Assembly (NCBI RefSeq): GCF_012939955.1
Contig: NZ_SPMY01000035.1
Span: forward strand, 1-41,655
DNA: 41,655 nucleotides
Direction: 5' to 3'
Source: Candidatus Accumulibacter phosphatis
GTDB lineage: Bacteria; Pseudomonadota; Gammaproteobacteria; Burkholderiales; Rhodocyclaceae
The notes beneath the pieces are model-generated. The model saw only the letters and a program-made list of their open reading frames with translations, searched no databases and was not told the origin of the DNA. The position numbers and the translations under genes are program-made. This document shows, piece by piece, positions 9,641 through 18,102 of the stretch. Every line of letters begins with the position of its first letter. Position 1 is the stretch's first letter.

Positions 9641-9650
9641 CACGAAACTC

Positions 9651-9672
9651 CCTTCTCCCTTGCGGGAGAAGG
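9651..9672. repeat. REP-like palindrome (CCTTCTCCC-TTGC-GGGAGAAGG)
   Basis: A perfect 9-base stem with a TTGC loop. Elements of the type CTCTCCC...GGGAGAG are scattered between genes in many proteobacteria, so this is probably one copy of a dispersed repeat. It could also work as a transcription-stop or RNA-stability hairpin at the 3' end of rne. Copy number elsewhere cannot be seen from this window. Confidence 0.5.
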
Positions 9673-9688
9673 GGCAGGGGAAGAGGGA

Positions 9689-9738
9689 AACGGTCATGAC
9701 TTTCATGATTCGGGGTGTCTCGACATGTCATGACCGTT
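9689..9738. repeat. 12-base inverted repeat around a 26-base spacer
   Basis: AACGGTCATGAC at 9689-9700 is the exact reverse complement of GTCATGACCGTT at 9727-9738. The spacer contains a further TCATGA-like core. It lies about 110 bases past the rne stop codon. It could be a 3' hairpin of the rne transcript or a binding site; nothing in the sequence decides. Confidence 0.45.
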
Positions 9739-9846
9739 CGCTGCATGGCCGATATTTGCGGGAGGATCGGATCTCCTTGACCTGGAGGCTTGTGCGCCTT
9801 GGCGGAAAGTATCTCCGACCCTCGCTCACGCGAACAAACGCGCGAC

Positions 9847-12790
9847 TTACTTTTGCGTTTCGACCATCACCAGCGGCTCGTCAGCAACGGCCACGGTGGC
9901 GGGCTTGCGACGTGGCTTGCGTGCCGTCGCCGCTGCAGTCACTTCCTCGGCTTGCCATGATTGCGCCTTGTCGGTGTTGGTTTCGATCATCACCAATTCA
10001 CTGCGCACGTTCACCGCCGGGGTGGCGGTTGGCGGTGGAGCGGACTCGACCAGATCAAGGGCTGCCGGAACGTCTACCACCACCTCTTCTGCTGCTGTAG
10101 CTACGGGGCTTACCGGGACTTCTGCGCCGGAGCTCGCTTCGATGACGGGCGGCGTTGCGACTACGAGCGGTGGTTCGACGGCTGTTGGCGTTTCGGCAGC
10201 GGCAGCTGTGACGGGGGCGCCTGCCTCCGCCACGGCGGCGGCACTTGCTTCCGGCGCGTTCGCGGTAAGGACTTCGCTCGCCGCCTTGGCTGTTGTCGCC
10301 GCAGCGTCGGGGTTTGCCGCAGTGTTTTCCGCCTTGCCGGAGTTGACCGGCGCGGTCGTGTCGGCAAGCTCGGCCAGCAGCGCCGGCGCCGGCGCAGGGG
10401 GGGCGCCCGCGGCGGGGCGCTGGATGACGACCTTGGCAGGTTGCGGGTGGGGTTGCTCCGTGCTGATCGGCACCACCGGCACGCTTTCCGGCGCGGCGGT
10501 GGCCGGCGGGTTTGCGGCCTGCTGCGGCTCGGCTGTAGTGGGTGCAGTTCTTGCCGCTGGCGCGCTAGCTGGTGCGGCGCGACTGGCTGCCGTTTCGCTG
10601 TTCAGGAGGTCGACCTGGTTCTCGGTTTTCTCGCCGCGCTCGCGGCGACCACCGCGACGCCCACGACGGCGTGGGGCGCTACCGTTCTCGCTGGTCGCTT
10701 GTTCAGGAGCGGGGCTGTTCGGGCGCGGAGCGTGTTCTGGCTGCAGCGTGGCTGGTGCTTCAAGCTCTTGTGGCGGGGCAGATTGCTCCTTGCGCTCGCC
10801 ACGTGGTTCGGAACGCCCGCGACGGGGTTCGCGGGGTTCGCGGGGCTCTCGCGGCTCACGAGTCCGCGACGGTTCCGGGCGTGCCTGCGGGGCGGTCTGT
10901 GGCGCTGCGGCCTCGTTTTGCTCACGATTGCCGCGTGGTGCAGGTGCTTCACGCGTCTCCTCGCGACGATTGTTGCGAGCGTTGCCGCGGCGGGGATCGC
11001 GCTGTGAGTCACGTGCCGAACTGCTGGCACGAGCGGGCCTTGCCGGTACCGGTGCCGGTTCGGCTGGCGCTGCCTCGGGCTTGTGCTGGAACCAGGAAAT
11101 AATCCGGCTCACGAAGCCACTTGCCGCGCTGGCTGGCTTTTCGGCCGCGGGCGGGGGTTCTTGCGCGCGCATCGGTGCTGGTTGCGACGCGGTAACGCCC
11201 TTGATTGCCGCTTCGGGGCGCGACGCTTTGGCGTCAGCGACGGTCGTCGCACCGGCGACGTCTGCGGTGGGCATGTCGACCATGCGGTACGAGGGCTGCA
11301 GCTGTTCGTCGTGGACCAGTTCGTCCTGGCGAACGCGGACGATCGTGTGCTGTGGCGTTTCGAGGTGCATGTTGGGAATCAGCAGGATAGTCACTTTGTG
11401 TCGCTGCTCGATTTCCTGGACATCGGTTCGCTTTTCGTTGAGCAGGAAAGTGGCGACGTCGATCGGTACCTGGGTGTGCACCGCCGCCGTGTTGTCCTTC
11501 ATGGCCTCTTCTTCGAGAATCCTCAGGATGTGCAGGGCGGCCGATTCGGTACTACGGATGTGACCAGTCCCCGAGCACCGCGGGCAGGCGATGTAACTGG
11601 TTTCCGCGAGCGCCGGGCGCAGGCGCTGGCGCGACAACTCGAGCAGGCCGAAGCGGCTGATCTTGCCGGTCTGCACGCGTGCACGGTCAAAGCGCAGTGC
11701 GTCGCGGACGCGATTCTCGACGTCACGCTGGCTGCGCTGGCTCTCCATATCGATGAAGTCGATGACGATCAGGCCACCGAGGTCGCGCAGGCGCAATTGA
11801 CGGGCGACTTCTTCTGCCGCTTCGAGGTTGGTTTTCAGCGCTGTCTCTTCAATGTCGGCGCCGCGCGTCGAGCGGCCCGAGTTGACGTCGATAGACACCA
11901 GGGCTTCGGTATGGTCGATGACGATGGCGCCACCCGACGGCAGGCCGACCTGACGCGAATAGGCCGATTCGATCTGGTGCTCGATCTGGAAGCGAGAGAA
12001 GAGCGGCACATCGTCGTGATAGCGCTTGATGCGGTCGACCGTCGCTGGCATCACGTGCGCCATGAACTGACTTGCCTGTTCGAAGACGTCGTCGGTGTCG
12101 ATCAGTATTTCGCCAATGTCGGGCTGAAAGTAGTCACGAATGGCACGGATCACCAGGCTACCTTCCTGGTAGATCAGGAAGGCTCCCTTCTGCTGATGGG
12201 CGGCGCCCTCGATGGCTTTCCACAGCTGCAACAGGTAGTTGAGATCCCATTGCAGCTCTTCGGCATTTCGGTCAATGGCCGCCGTCCGGGCGATCAGGCT
12301 CATCCCCTGCGGGACATCAAGCTGATCCATCACTTCGCGCAACTCGGCGCGCTCGTTGCCCTCGACACGGCGCGAGACACCGCCGCCGCGTGGGTTGTTC
12401 GGCATCAGTACCAGATAACGCCCGGCGAGGCTGATGAAGGTCGTCAGCGCCGCTCCCTTGTTGCCACGCTCGTCTTTGTCAACCTGGACAATCAGCTCCT
12501 GGCCTTCGCGAAGCGCTTCCTTGATTGTCGTGCGGCCGGCATCGACACCGGGCTGGAAGAAGGCGCGGGACACTTCCTTGAAGGAGAGAAAACCGTGCCG
12601 CTCGGAGCCGTAGTCGACAAATGCCGCTTCCAGACTGGGCTCGATGCGGGTAATGACTGCTTTATATATGTTGCTTTTTTTTCTGTTCCTTGGCGGCCGA
12701 TTCAATGTCCAGATCAATGAGTTTCTGACCGTCGACAATGGCGACACGCAGTTCCTCGGCCTGTGTCGCGTTAAAAAGCATGCGTTTCAT
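9847..12790 (-). pseudogene. rne: Ribonuclease E, frameshifted in an A-run near the N-terminus
   Basis: RNase E starts the decay of most mRNAs and matures rRNA and tRNA, and scaffolds the degradosome at the inner membrane. The true start is ATG 12790 ([20 protein letters not shown]). At codon 37 an A8 run (T8 at 12675-12682 on the + strand) breaks the frame; seven As would give [20 protein letters not shown] and a protein of about 980 residues. The rest is intact: S1 domain, RNase H-like and catalytic region with [12 protein letters not shown] and IVIDFIDM (the two Mg-binding Asp), and the Zn-link CPRCSGTG. The C-terminal half is disordered, rich in Arg/Pro/Ala/Glu, with a REP tripeptide repeat. 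rne is essential in relatives, so a sequencing error is likeliest. Confidence 0.9.
10823..10856 (-). repeat. 9-bp tandem repeat coding for Arg-Glu-Pro in RNase E
   Basis: Near-identical 9-base units (on the + strand GGTTCGCGG-like) encode consecutive Arg-Glu-Pro tripeptides in the disordered C-terminal half of RNase E. The unit length keeps the frame, so copy number may vary without breaking the gene. Bounds are approximate. Confidence 0.6.
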
Positions 12791-13195
12791 AATAAATTGG
12801 GCTCCCACGCGCTCTCACGGGGGAATTGCCTGCTTCAGGCAGCGACGGATTAGCTGTTTGGTGGGGTGCTTGAGGGGCTCTCCGACAGGGCAACTAATAG
12901 GGCAATCTCGCCGACTTGTCAGTCGTCTGGCCTTTGAAATCAAGGACTCCGGAATCTGCCTGGGCCGTTCCGCAGGTGCTGGGCGCGCGCAGTTCAAGTA
13001 GTATCGCTACTTAGTGGTGAGCGTACTTAACCAGGTGCATCGCGTTGAGTGATCTTGCGCAGGTTGGCGCAAGCGAGGCGGCTGAGGCCTGCCGGAAAGT
13101 GCGTCGCAATTGCTTTAGAATCGGCGCCGCTGGACGGTCTCACGGGTCAGCGCCTCTTTCAACTCAAGACGCAAAACGAGCGAAGTATATTCAAA
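12791..13195. other. Divergent promoter region between rne and rluC
   Basis: No gene is supported in these 405 bases. A good minus-strand promoter for rne is present (listed separately), leaving a leader of about 97 bases, long enough for the self-regulation through 5' UTR structure known for rne in Escherichia coli. A hairpin TGCCTG-CTT-CAGGCA lies in that leader near 12828-12842. On the rluC side there is a 7-base hairpin CTTGCGC 13054-13060 with GCGCAAG 13067-13073, and a TAGAAT at about 13117 without a good -35. Confidence 0.5.
12894..12922 (-). promoter_or_regulatory. Candidate sigma-70 promoter of rne
   Basis: Reading the minus strand, CTGACA (12922-12917) is followed after exactly 17 bases by TATTAG (12899-12894). 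Transcription would start near 12887, about 97 bases before the rne ATG. The -35 box matches 5 of 6 consensus bases and the -10 box 4 of 6. Confidence 0.55.
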
Positions 13196-14188
13196 ATGGC
13201 CGAAGTTAGCAAAAGCTCCGTGATTCAGGAGCTGATCACCGAGAACGAACACGGACAGCGCCTGGACAACCTGTTGCTGAAGAAGTGCAAGGGAGTGCCC
13301 AAGAGCCACGTCTACAGCATCGTGCGCAGCGGTCAGGTGCGGGTGAACGGGCGCCGCACCGCGGTATCGTATCGCCTGCAAATTGGCGATGTGGTGCGCA
13401 TTCCGCCGATGCGCACGGCGCAGGTCGAGCAGGAAGTCGTGGACGGGGCGGCCCTCAAGGCGCAGCTGCCGGTGGTCTATGAAGACGAGGGCCTGCTGGT
13501 CGTTGACAAGCCGGCAGGCCTTGCCGTGCATGGGGGCAGCGGGGAGAGCTTTGGGGTCATCGAGGCGCTGCGCCGGCAGCGGCCGCAGGCACGCTTTCTT
13601 GAACTCGCACATCGCCTGGATCGCGAGACTTCCGGCCTGCTGTTGATCGGCAAGAAGCGCTCGGTGTTGCTGGTCTTGCACGAGATGTTCCGTGCCGGTG
13701 CCCGCGGCGGTAGTGAGCGCGGCGCCGACAAACGTTATCAGGTCTTGGTCGCCGGGCGCTGGATGGACCCGGTACGCAAGGTCCGCTTGCCTTTGCTCAA
13801 GTATCTGTTGCCGTCCGGCGAGCGCCGGGTTCGTGTCGCAGACGACGGCAAGGTGGCCTATACCGTGTTTCGGCTGCTGGCGCGCTGGGAGCATTTCAGT
13901 CTTCTCGAAGCGGAACTGAAAACGGGGCGGACGCACCAGATTCGCGTGCATCTTGCACACCTTGGCTTTCCCATTGCCGGTGACGAGAAGTACGGCGATT
14001 TTGCCCTCAATCGGATCCTTACCAGGGACGGGCTGAAGCGCATGTTCCTGCACGCCACGAAAATGACGATGCCGCATCCGCAGGACGGTCGCGAAATGAT
14101 GCTGGAAGCCGCTTTGCCGAGCGCCCTGGCGCAGTTCCTGCGCAATGTTTCGAAAAAGGAGAGGCAGGACTATGGCGAGCCGGTTTAA
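13196..14188 (+). CDS. rluC: 23S rRNA pseudouridine synthase, RluC type
   Basis: A 330-residue RluA-family enzyme that converts specific uridines of 23S rRNA to pseudouridine. An N-terminal S4-like RNA-binding domain (about residues 20-75, with GQRLDNLLLKK and VRVNGRR) is followed by the catalytic domain. The active-site block HRLDRETSGLLL places the catalytic Asp at 142, and KTGRTHQIRVHLAHLGFPIAGD is the conserved late motif, ending near residue 290. The start at 13196 (MAEVSKSS) is chosen because upstream sequence in frame lacks S4 similarity; its binding site is weak. It is divergent from rne, as in E. coli, and its 3' end overlaps the phosphatase gene by 17 bases. RluC is favoured over RluD by its position next to rne. 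Confidence 0.92.
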   Translation: MAEVSKSSVIQELITENEHGQRLDNLLLKKCKGVPKSHVYSIVRSGQVRVNGRRTAVSYRLQIGDVVRIPPMRTAQVEQEVVDGAALKAQLPVVYEDEGLLVVDKPAGLAVHGGSGESFGVIEALRRQRPQARFLELAHRLDRETSGLLLIGKKRSVLLVLHEMFRAGARGGSERGADKRYQVLVAGRWMDPVRKVRLPLLKYLLPSGERRVRVADDGKVAYTVFRLLARWEHFSLLEAELKTGRTHQIRVHLAHLGFPIAGDEKYGDFALNRILTRDGLKRMFLHATKMTMPHPQDGREMMLEAALPSALAQFLRNVSKKERQDYGEPV

Positions 14189-14828
14189 ATTGCTGGTATT
14201 CGACTGGGACGGCACCCTGCTTGATTCGGCGGGGGCGATTGTCGAGGCCATCCAGGCGGCGTGCAGTGACCTCGGTTTGCCGATCCCGGCGGACGAGCGG
14301 GCTCGGCATGTGATCGGGCTCGGCCTGCACGATGCGTTACGCTTCGCGGTGCCGAATCTGCCCGCCGACAGCTATCCATTGATGGTCGAGCGCTACCGCC
14401 ATCACTACCTGCAGCACGATCACGAACTGCAGTTGTTCGACGGTGCTGCAGCCATGATCGCCGAACTGGCCGCGGCCGGTTTTCTGCTCGCCGTGGCCAC
14501 CGGTAAGAGCCGGATCGGACTCGATCGCGCCTTGCGCAGCAGTGGCCTGGGGCCGTATTTTCACGCCTCACGCTGTGCCGACGAGTGTTTTTCCAAGCCG
14601 CATCCGCAAATGCTTGAGGAGTTGATGGATGAATTGTCGGTCGACCCGGAACGGACGCTGATGATCGGTGATACAACGCATGACCTGCTGATGGGCAAGA
14701 ACGCTGGCGTTGCCTGCCTGGCCGCCGGCTATGGCGCGCATCCAGCGGCCGCGCTGGATGCGCTGGCTCCCTTGGCCCGTCTCCAGGAGATTGATGAGGT
14801 GGCGCAATGGTTGCGAATCAACGCCTGA
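14172..14828 (+). CDS. HAD-family phosphatase, phosphoglycolate phosphatase-like
   Basis: A 218-residue haloacid dehalogenase-like hydrolase. Motif I is FDWDGTLLDS with the nucleophile Asp11 and acid/base Asp13; motif II is the Thr in AVATGKS; motif III is the Lys in CFSKPHPQ; motif IV is MIGDTTHDLLMGKNAG. The cap region lies between residues 20 and 95. ATG 14172 is preceded by GGAGAGG about 9 bases upstream, inside the end of rluC. Members of this subfamily are often annotated as phosphoglycolate phosphatase (Gph), but the substrate cannot be told from sequence. Its end overlaps the Rieske gene by 22 bases, so the genes are probably translated from one message. Confidence 0.9.
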   Translation: MASRFKLLVFDWDGTLLDSAGAIVEAIQAACSDLGLPIPADERARHVIGLGLHDALRFAVPNLPADSYPLMVERYRHHYLQHDHELQLFDGAAAMIAELAAAGFLLAVATGKSRIGLDRALRSSGLGPYFHASRCADECFSKPHPQMLEELMDELSVDPERTLMIGDTTHDLLMGKNAGVACLAAGYGAHPAAALDALAPLARLQEIDEVAQWLRINA

Positions 14829-15166
14829 TCTGCCTGTCTGCCGATTTGATCGACGGCGGCGTCGGCGTTCGTTTCACCGTCCCGGGGGGCGAGAGTGAAG
14901 AGCCGGCCTTCGCCGTGCGTTTTCGTGGTCGGGTGGCGGCCTATCTCAATCGCTGTGGTCACGTACCCGTTGAACTGGACTGGCAGCCCAATGAATTCTT
15001 CGATGATTCCAAGCTATACTTGATTTGCGCGACACATGGCGCCTTGTATTCCCCTCAAGACGGTCGCTGTCTGGGCGGCCGCTGTAACGGTAGAGGCCTG
15101 ACGCCGCTAGCGATCGAAGAGCGCGATGGCGCCATCTACTACACCCCAAGCGAGCAAGAAGCGTGA
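14807..15166 (+). CDS. Small Rieske [2Fe-2S] protein
   Basis: A 119-residue stand-alone Rieske domain. The cluster ligands are Cys50 and His52 (RCGHVP) and Cys74 and His77 (CATHGALY), spaced C-x-H-x21-C-x2-H as in the family. There is no oxygenase catalytic domain, no signal peptide and no membrane segment, so it should be a soluble electron-transfer or sensor protein in the cytoplasm. Two further Cys (88 and 93) follow the cluster. The start ATG 14807 lies within the phosphatase gene and its TGA (15164-15166) overlaps the GTG of the next gene. Partner and function are unknown; the operon links it to a phosphatase and a membrane peptidase. Confidence 0.9.
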   Translation: MVANQRLICLSADLIDGGVGVRFTVPGGESEEPAFAVRFRGRVAAYLNRCGHVPVELDWQPNEFFDDSKLYLICATHGALYSPQDGRCLGGRCNGRGLTPLAIEERDGAIYYTPSEQEA

Positions 15167-16119
15167 CTACTCCTGAAAACGAACCCCAATGGGAGCGGCA
15201 GTTGTTGGAAAAATTTGCCCTGGCGATGCTGCAGGAGCAGCGAGTGAAACGGCGCTGGGGAATTTTTTTCAAACTGATCGGCTTTTCCTACCTGCTCGCG
15301 ATGCTGCTCCTGTTCATCGACTGGGGCGGCGGCTCGGAGAAGCTGGTCAATGGCAAGCACACGGCGCTTGTTCACCTCAATGGCACCATCGCCAGCGGTG
15401 GCGAAGGCAGTGCGGAGAGTATCAACGACGCCTTACGCTCCGCTTTTGACGATAAAGAGACTGCGGGCGTCGTCCTGCGGGTCAATAGCCCGGGTGGCAG
15501 CCCGGTACAGGCGGGTATCGTGCATGACGAAATCCGCCGCCTGCGCAGCAAGCATCCACAGATTTCACTTTACGTCGTGGTCGAGGATCTCTGCGCTTCC
15601 GGCGGCTATTACGTGGCTGTCGCCGCCGACAAAATCTTCGTCGACAAGGCCAGCATTGTCGGTTCGATCGGCGTGCTGATGGATGGCTTCGGCTTTACCG
15701 GGACCATGGACAAGCTCGGGGTGGAGCGCCGGTTGCTGACCGCGGGAGTGAACAAGGGCTTCCTGGATCCGTTTTCGCCGCAGGATGCAGAGCAGAAGAA
15801 GCACGCACAGGTCTTGCTTGGCGAGATTCACCGGCAGTTCATCGAAGTCGTTCGCAAGGGGCGAGGTGAGCGTCTGAAGGAAACGCCCGAGATGTTCAGT
15901 GGCCTGATGTGGACCGGTACGCAGAGCATTCAGCTCGGGCTGGCCGACGACTTGGGTACCGTTGAGTCGGTGGCGCGCGAAGTGATCAAGGCCGAGCGGA
16001 TCGTCGACTTCACGATCAAGGAAAATATCGCCGAGCGTTTCGCCAAGCGCCTGCGTGCCGACGCCGCGCAAGGTGCGGGTTCTCTGCTTGGCGCCATCGA
16101 CTGGTCCGCCTTGCGCTGA
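15163..16119 (+). CDS. sppA: Signal peptide peptidase SppA-like serine protease (short form, S49 family)
   Basis: A 318-residue membrane protease that degrades leftover signal peptides. A single transmembrane helix (about residues 34-53) anchors it with the catalytic domain outside the cytoplasm. By the short bacterial SppA pattern the catalytic Ser is 146 (CASGGYY) and the Lys general base is 198 (TAGVNKGFLDP). Other family blocks are VNSPGGSP (108-114) and VGSIGVLMDGFG (167-177). The start is GTG 15163, overlapping the Rieske stop as GTGA, which points to translational coupling. The protein is the length of Bacillus-type SppA, about half of the E. coli form. It faces rsmI-like convergently with a 20-base gap. 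Confidence 0.92.
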   Translation: MTTPENEPQWERQLLEKFALAMLQEQRVKRRWGIFFKLIGFSYLLAMLLLFIDWGGGSEKLVNGKHTALVHLNGTIASGGEGSAESINDALRSAFDDKETAGVVLRVNSPGGSPVQAGIVHDEIRRLRSKHPQISLYVVVEDLCASGGYYVAVAADKIFVDKASIVGSIGVLMDGFGFTGTMDKLGVERRLLTAGVNKGFLDPFSPQDAEQKKHAQVLLGEIHRQFIEVVRKGRGERLKETPEMFSGLMWTGTQSIQLGLADDLGTVESVAREVIKAERIVDFTIKENIAERFAKRLRADAAQGAGSLLGAIDWSALR

Positions 16120-16139
16120 CTTTCGTTGACCGGCGGTCG

Positions 16140-16850
16140 CTAGGCCTGCAGCAGGAATACCGTCGGCCGGCGATTGATATTTGGTAGCGATTGGCGCAGC
16201 CACGCGGCAACCCGGCGCGTGGCGATCTGCTCGCTGTCGAGAGTGAGGTCGGTCGCGACGCAGACTCTGGTGTCGCGGGCGCAGGTCTTGAGCACGGATT
16301 CGAGCATTTGTTGGTTGCGGTACGGCGTTTCGATGAAAATTTGCGTTTGCTGTCCCAGCCGCGACTCCCTCTCCAGTTCACGCAGGCGCTTTTCGCGTTC
16401 GCCAGGGGCGCTTGGCAGGTAGCCGTGGAAGGCGAAGCACTGGCCGCTCAGTCCCGAGCCCATCAAGGCCAGGAGAATCGATGACGGACCGACCATGGGT
16501 ACGACCTGGATGCCTTCCTGTTGCGCCAGAGCGACCAGCGCGGCGCCCGGGTCGGCGACCGCCGGACATCCGGCTTCGGAGATCAAGCCGACATCGTTGC
16601 CGGTCAGCAGGGGTGCCAGCAGTGCCGGCAGCTCGCTGGCTGGCGTGTTTTGGTTGAGCTCCTGAATCCGGATCTCTTGCACGGGCAGGTCGGCGGGCAG
16701 CAACTTGAGGAAGGCGCGCGCCGACTTGGCATTTTCGGCAACGAAGTGACCGAGTCCGCGCGCGCAGGCAAGCACGGCTTGTGGCAGGACCACGGCGACG
16801 GCGGTCGGGCCGAGCGGAACGGGGATCAAATAAAGCCGTCCCTTGTTCAT
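16140..16850 (-). CDS. SAM-dependent methyltransferase, tetrapyrrole methylase / RsmI-like family
   Basis: A 236-residue protein with the fold signature of the family: N-terminal LYLIPVPLGP (the site of the usual ATPIGN in RsmI), GLISEAGCPAVADPGAALV, the SAM-pocket VPMVGPSSILLALMGSGLSG and FIETPYRNQQML. It differs from true RsmI in the N-terminal and C-terminal blocks, so it belongs to a divergent subgroup, and RsmI activity (2'-O-methylation of 16S C1402) should not be assumed. It starts 33 bases after the yceF stop on the same strand and is probably co-transcribed. The start at 16850 has a weak binding site (GGGTA). Confidence 0.8.
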   Translation of the reverse strand: MNKGRLYLIPVPLGPTAVAVVLPQAVLACARGLGHFVAENAKSARAFLKLLPADLPVQEIRIQELNQNTPASELPALLAPLLTGNDVGLISEAGCPAVADPGAALVALAQQEGIQVVPMVGPSSILLALMGSGLSGQCFAFHGYLPSAPGEREKRLRELERESRLGQQTQIFIETPYRNQQMLESVLKTCARDTRVCVATDLTLDSEQIATRRVAAWLRQSLPNINRRPTVFLLQA

Positions 16851-16883
16851 AAAATACCCTATGTTTAACGTTTAGTGCATTGA

Positions 16884-17468
16884 TTATAATACAGATATGT
16901 TCTCTGTGCGCAGTAGGTCGCAAAGGGCTATCAGGGGTAGCCCGATGAGCGCGTTGGGGTCTTCGCCATCGATCCTGGCAATCAAGGCGATTCCCAATCC
17001 TTCTGATTTGGCGCTGCCCGCGCAATTGTAGGGCTGCTCCCTGCGCAGGTAGTTTTCGATTTCGATGTCTGTCAGGTCACGAAAGTGGACCCGTGTCGGT
17101 ACGCCGCGCAGCTGTGCTCGGCCGCTTGCGGCGTCGAGGAGGCAGAGGCCGGTAAAGAAATTGACGCTGCGCCCACGCATGGTCTGCAACTGGCGCACGG
17201 CCTTGCCGTGATCACCGGGTTTGCCGAAGACCTGACCGTCAAGGCAGGCGACCTGGTCGCTACCAATGATCAGCGCGTCCGGAAAAAGGGCGCTAACCGC
17301 TCGTGCCTTGGCTTCGGACAGGCGCAAGGCACTGGCTTCGGGTGTTTCGCCTGGTAGCGGCGTTTCATCGACGGCGGGATCAGCGCTCTCGAAGGGCAGG
17401 CCGAGCCGAGCCAGGAGTTGGCGTCGGAATGGCGAGGTCGAGGCCAGGATGAGCTGTTTTCTGGGCAT
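16884..17468 (-). CDS. yceF: 7-methyl-GTP pyrophosphatase YceF (Maf family)
   Basis: A 194-residue Maf nucleotide pyrophosphatase thought to clear the modified nucleotide m7GTP. The N-terminal [14 protein letters not shown] loop, the [17 protein letters not shown] block with the catalytic Asp, the C-terminal [19 protein letters not shown] and [14 protein letters not shown] match the YceF branch rather than the YhdE (dTTP) branch. The start at 17468 (MPRKQLIL) is chosen by family alignment; the open frame extends 30 codons further but without homology. It is divergent from yceD, the common arrangement beside the rpmF-plsX-fab cluster in proteobacteria. Confidence 0.92.
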   Translation of the reverse strand: MPRKQLILASTSPFRRQLLARLGLPFESADPAVDETPLPGETPEASALRLSEAKARAVSALFPDALIIGSDQVACLDGQVFGKPGDHGKAVRQLQTMRGRSVNFFTGLCLLDAASGRAQLRGVPTRVHFRDLTDIEIENYLRREQPYNCAGSAKSEGLGIALIARIDGEDPNALIGLPLIALCDLLRTENISVL

Positions 17469-17548
17469 AGGGTGTGGCCGATCAGGGAAGGAAATTGCGG
17501 CCGCCGCCGAAGTAATCGAGAAATAGCTTGTTTTGCGGCGCCACAGCT

Positions 17549-17577
17549 TTGACTTCAAAAGCCGAAAATAATATCAT
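17549..17577 (+). promoter_or_regulatory. Candidate sigma-70 promoter of the yceD-rpmF-plsX-fab cluster
   Basis: TTGACT at 17549-17554 and TATCAT at 17572-17577 are 17 bases apart. Transcription would start near 17584, only about 3 bases before the yceD ATG at 17587, so the message would be almost leaderless. No ribosome binding site precedes that ATG, which fits. Confidence 0.55.
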
Positions 17578-17586
17578 GCCGCCCTT

Positions 17587-18078
17587 ATGTCGAGACGCGT
17601 GCTCATTGATGGTCTGGCTTTCGGGCGCGAGGGAGGTTCGCTGCAAGGCGAAGTGCCGCTGGCGGCGCTGACTCGTTTGGCTGACTTGCTGTTGGACTCA
17701 ACGGCTTGTCTGACGTATCGCGTCGAAGGGGGTATGGGCTCTGGCGACCGCGCGCAGCTACTGCTGCAGGTGGGCGGCGTGCTGACGCTGTGCTGTCAGC
17801 GTTGCCTGGAGCCGCTGGCGTACGCGTTGGAGTTGCGTAGTTTGCTCGAATTTGTGGCGAGTGACAGTGATCTGACGCAGGAGGATCTGGAGGACGACTC
17901 CAGGGACTTTCTTCCGGCCGAGAAGGAGCTTGATGTGCTGGCTCTGGTCGAGGATGAAATCCTTCTGGCGCTTCCGACGGTGCCTCGTCACGACGATTGT
18001 GCGCTGCCCGGTGCCGCAGGCGAATCGACGAAAGAGTCGCCATTTTCAGTTTTGGCCGGCCTCAAGGGCAGGGCTTAG
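17587..18078 (+). CDS. yceD: YceD family protein (DUF177), large rRNA accumulation factor
   Basis: A 163-residue member of the YceD/DUF177 family, which sits before rpmF in most proteobacteria and is linked to 23S rRNA accumulation. The Cys pair of the family is visible in LTLCCQRCLEPL (about residues 60-71), and the second half is acidic with DFLPAEKELDVLALVEDEILLALP and VPRH as in relatives. The ATG at 17587 is at the very 5' end of the predicted transcript. rpmF starts 24 bases after its stop. Confidence 0.9.
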   Translation: MSRRVLIDGLAFGREGGSLQGEVPLAALTRLADLLLDSTACLTYRVEGGMGSGDRAQLLLQVGGVLTLCCQRCLEPLAYALELRSLLEFVASDSDLTQEDLEDDSRDFLPAEKELDVLALVEDEILLALPTVPRHDDCALPGAAGESTKESPFSVLAGLKGRA

Positions 18079-18102
18079 TAAGTTTGATTTTAGGAGTTTG
18101 AC

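Larger units (their letters stand above)
9293..9846. other. Intergenic region upstream of the efflux operon and downstream of rne
   Basis: No gene is supported in these 554 bases. The left part should hold the promoter of the efflux operon: on the minus strand a TATAAT (+ strand 9433-9438) lies about 140 bases before the adaptor start, with only a weak -35; a nearer TAGACT with TTGCCC at 15 bases is an alternative. The right part (9625-9738) holds three palindromes, listed separately, and may contain the 3' end of rne. No operator with obvious TetR- or MarR-like symmetry was found. Confidence 0.5.

Noticed and set aside
10602-11102. Arg- and His-rich frames inside rne that look like basic RNA-binding proteins
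   Set aside because: Composition follows from alternate frames of the Arg/Pro-rich rne tail.
9896-12720. Long open frames (about 545 and 555 codons) on the plus strand opposite rne
   Set aside because: They mirror the GC-rich codon pattern of rne, encode repetitive low-complexity protein and have no family resemblance; rne on the other strand is certain.
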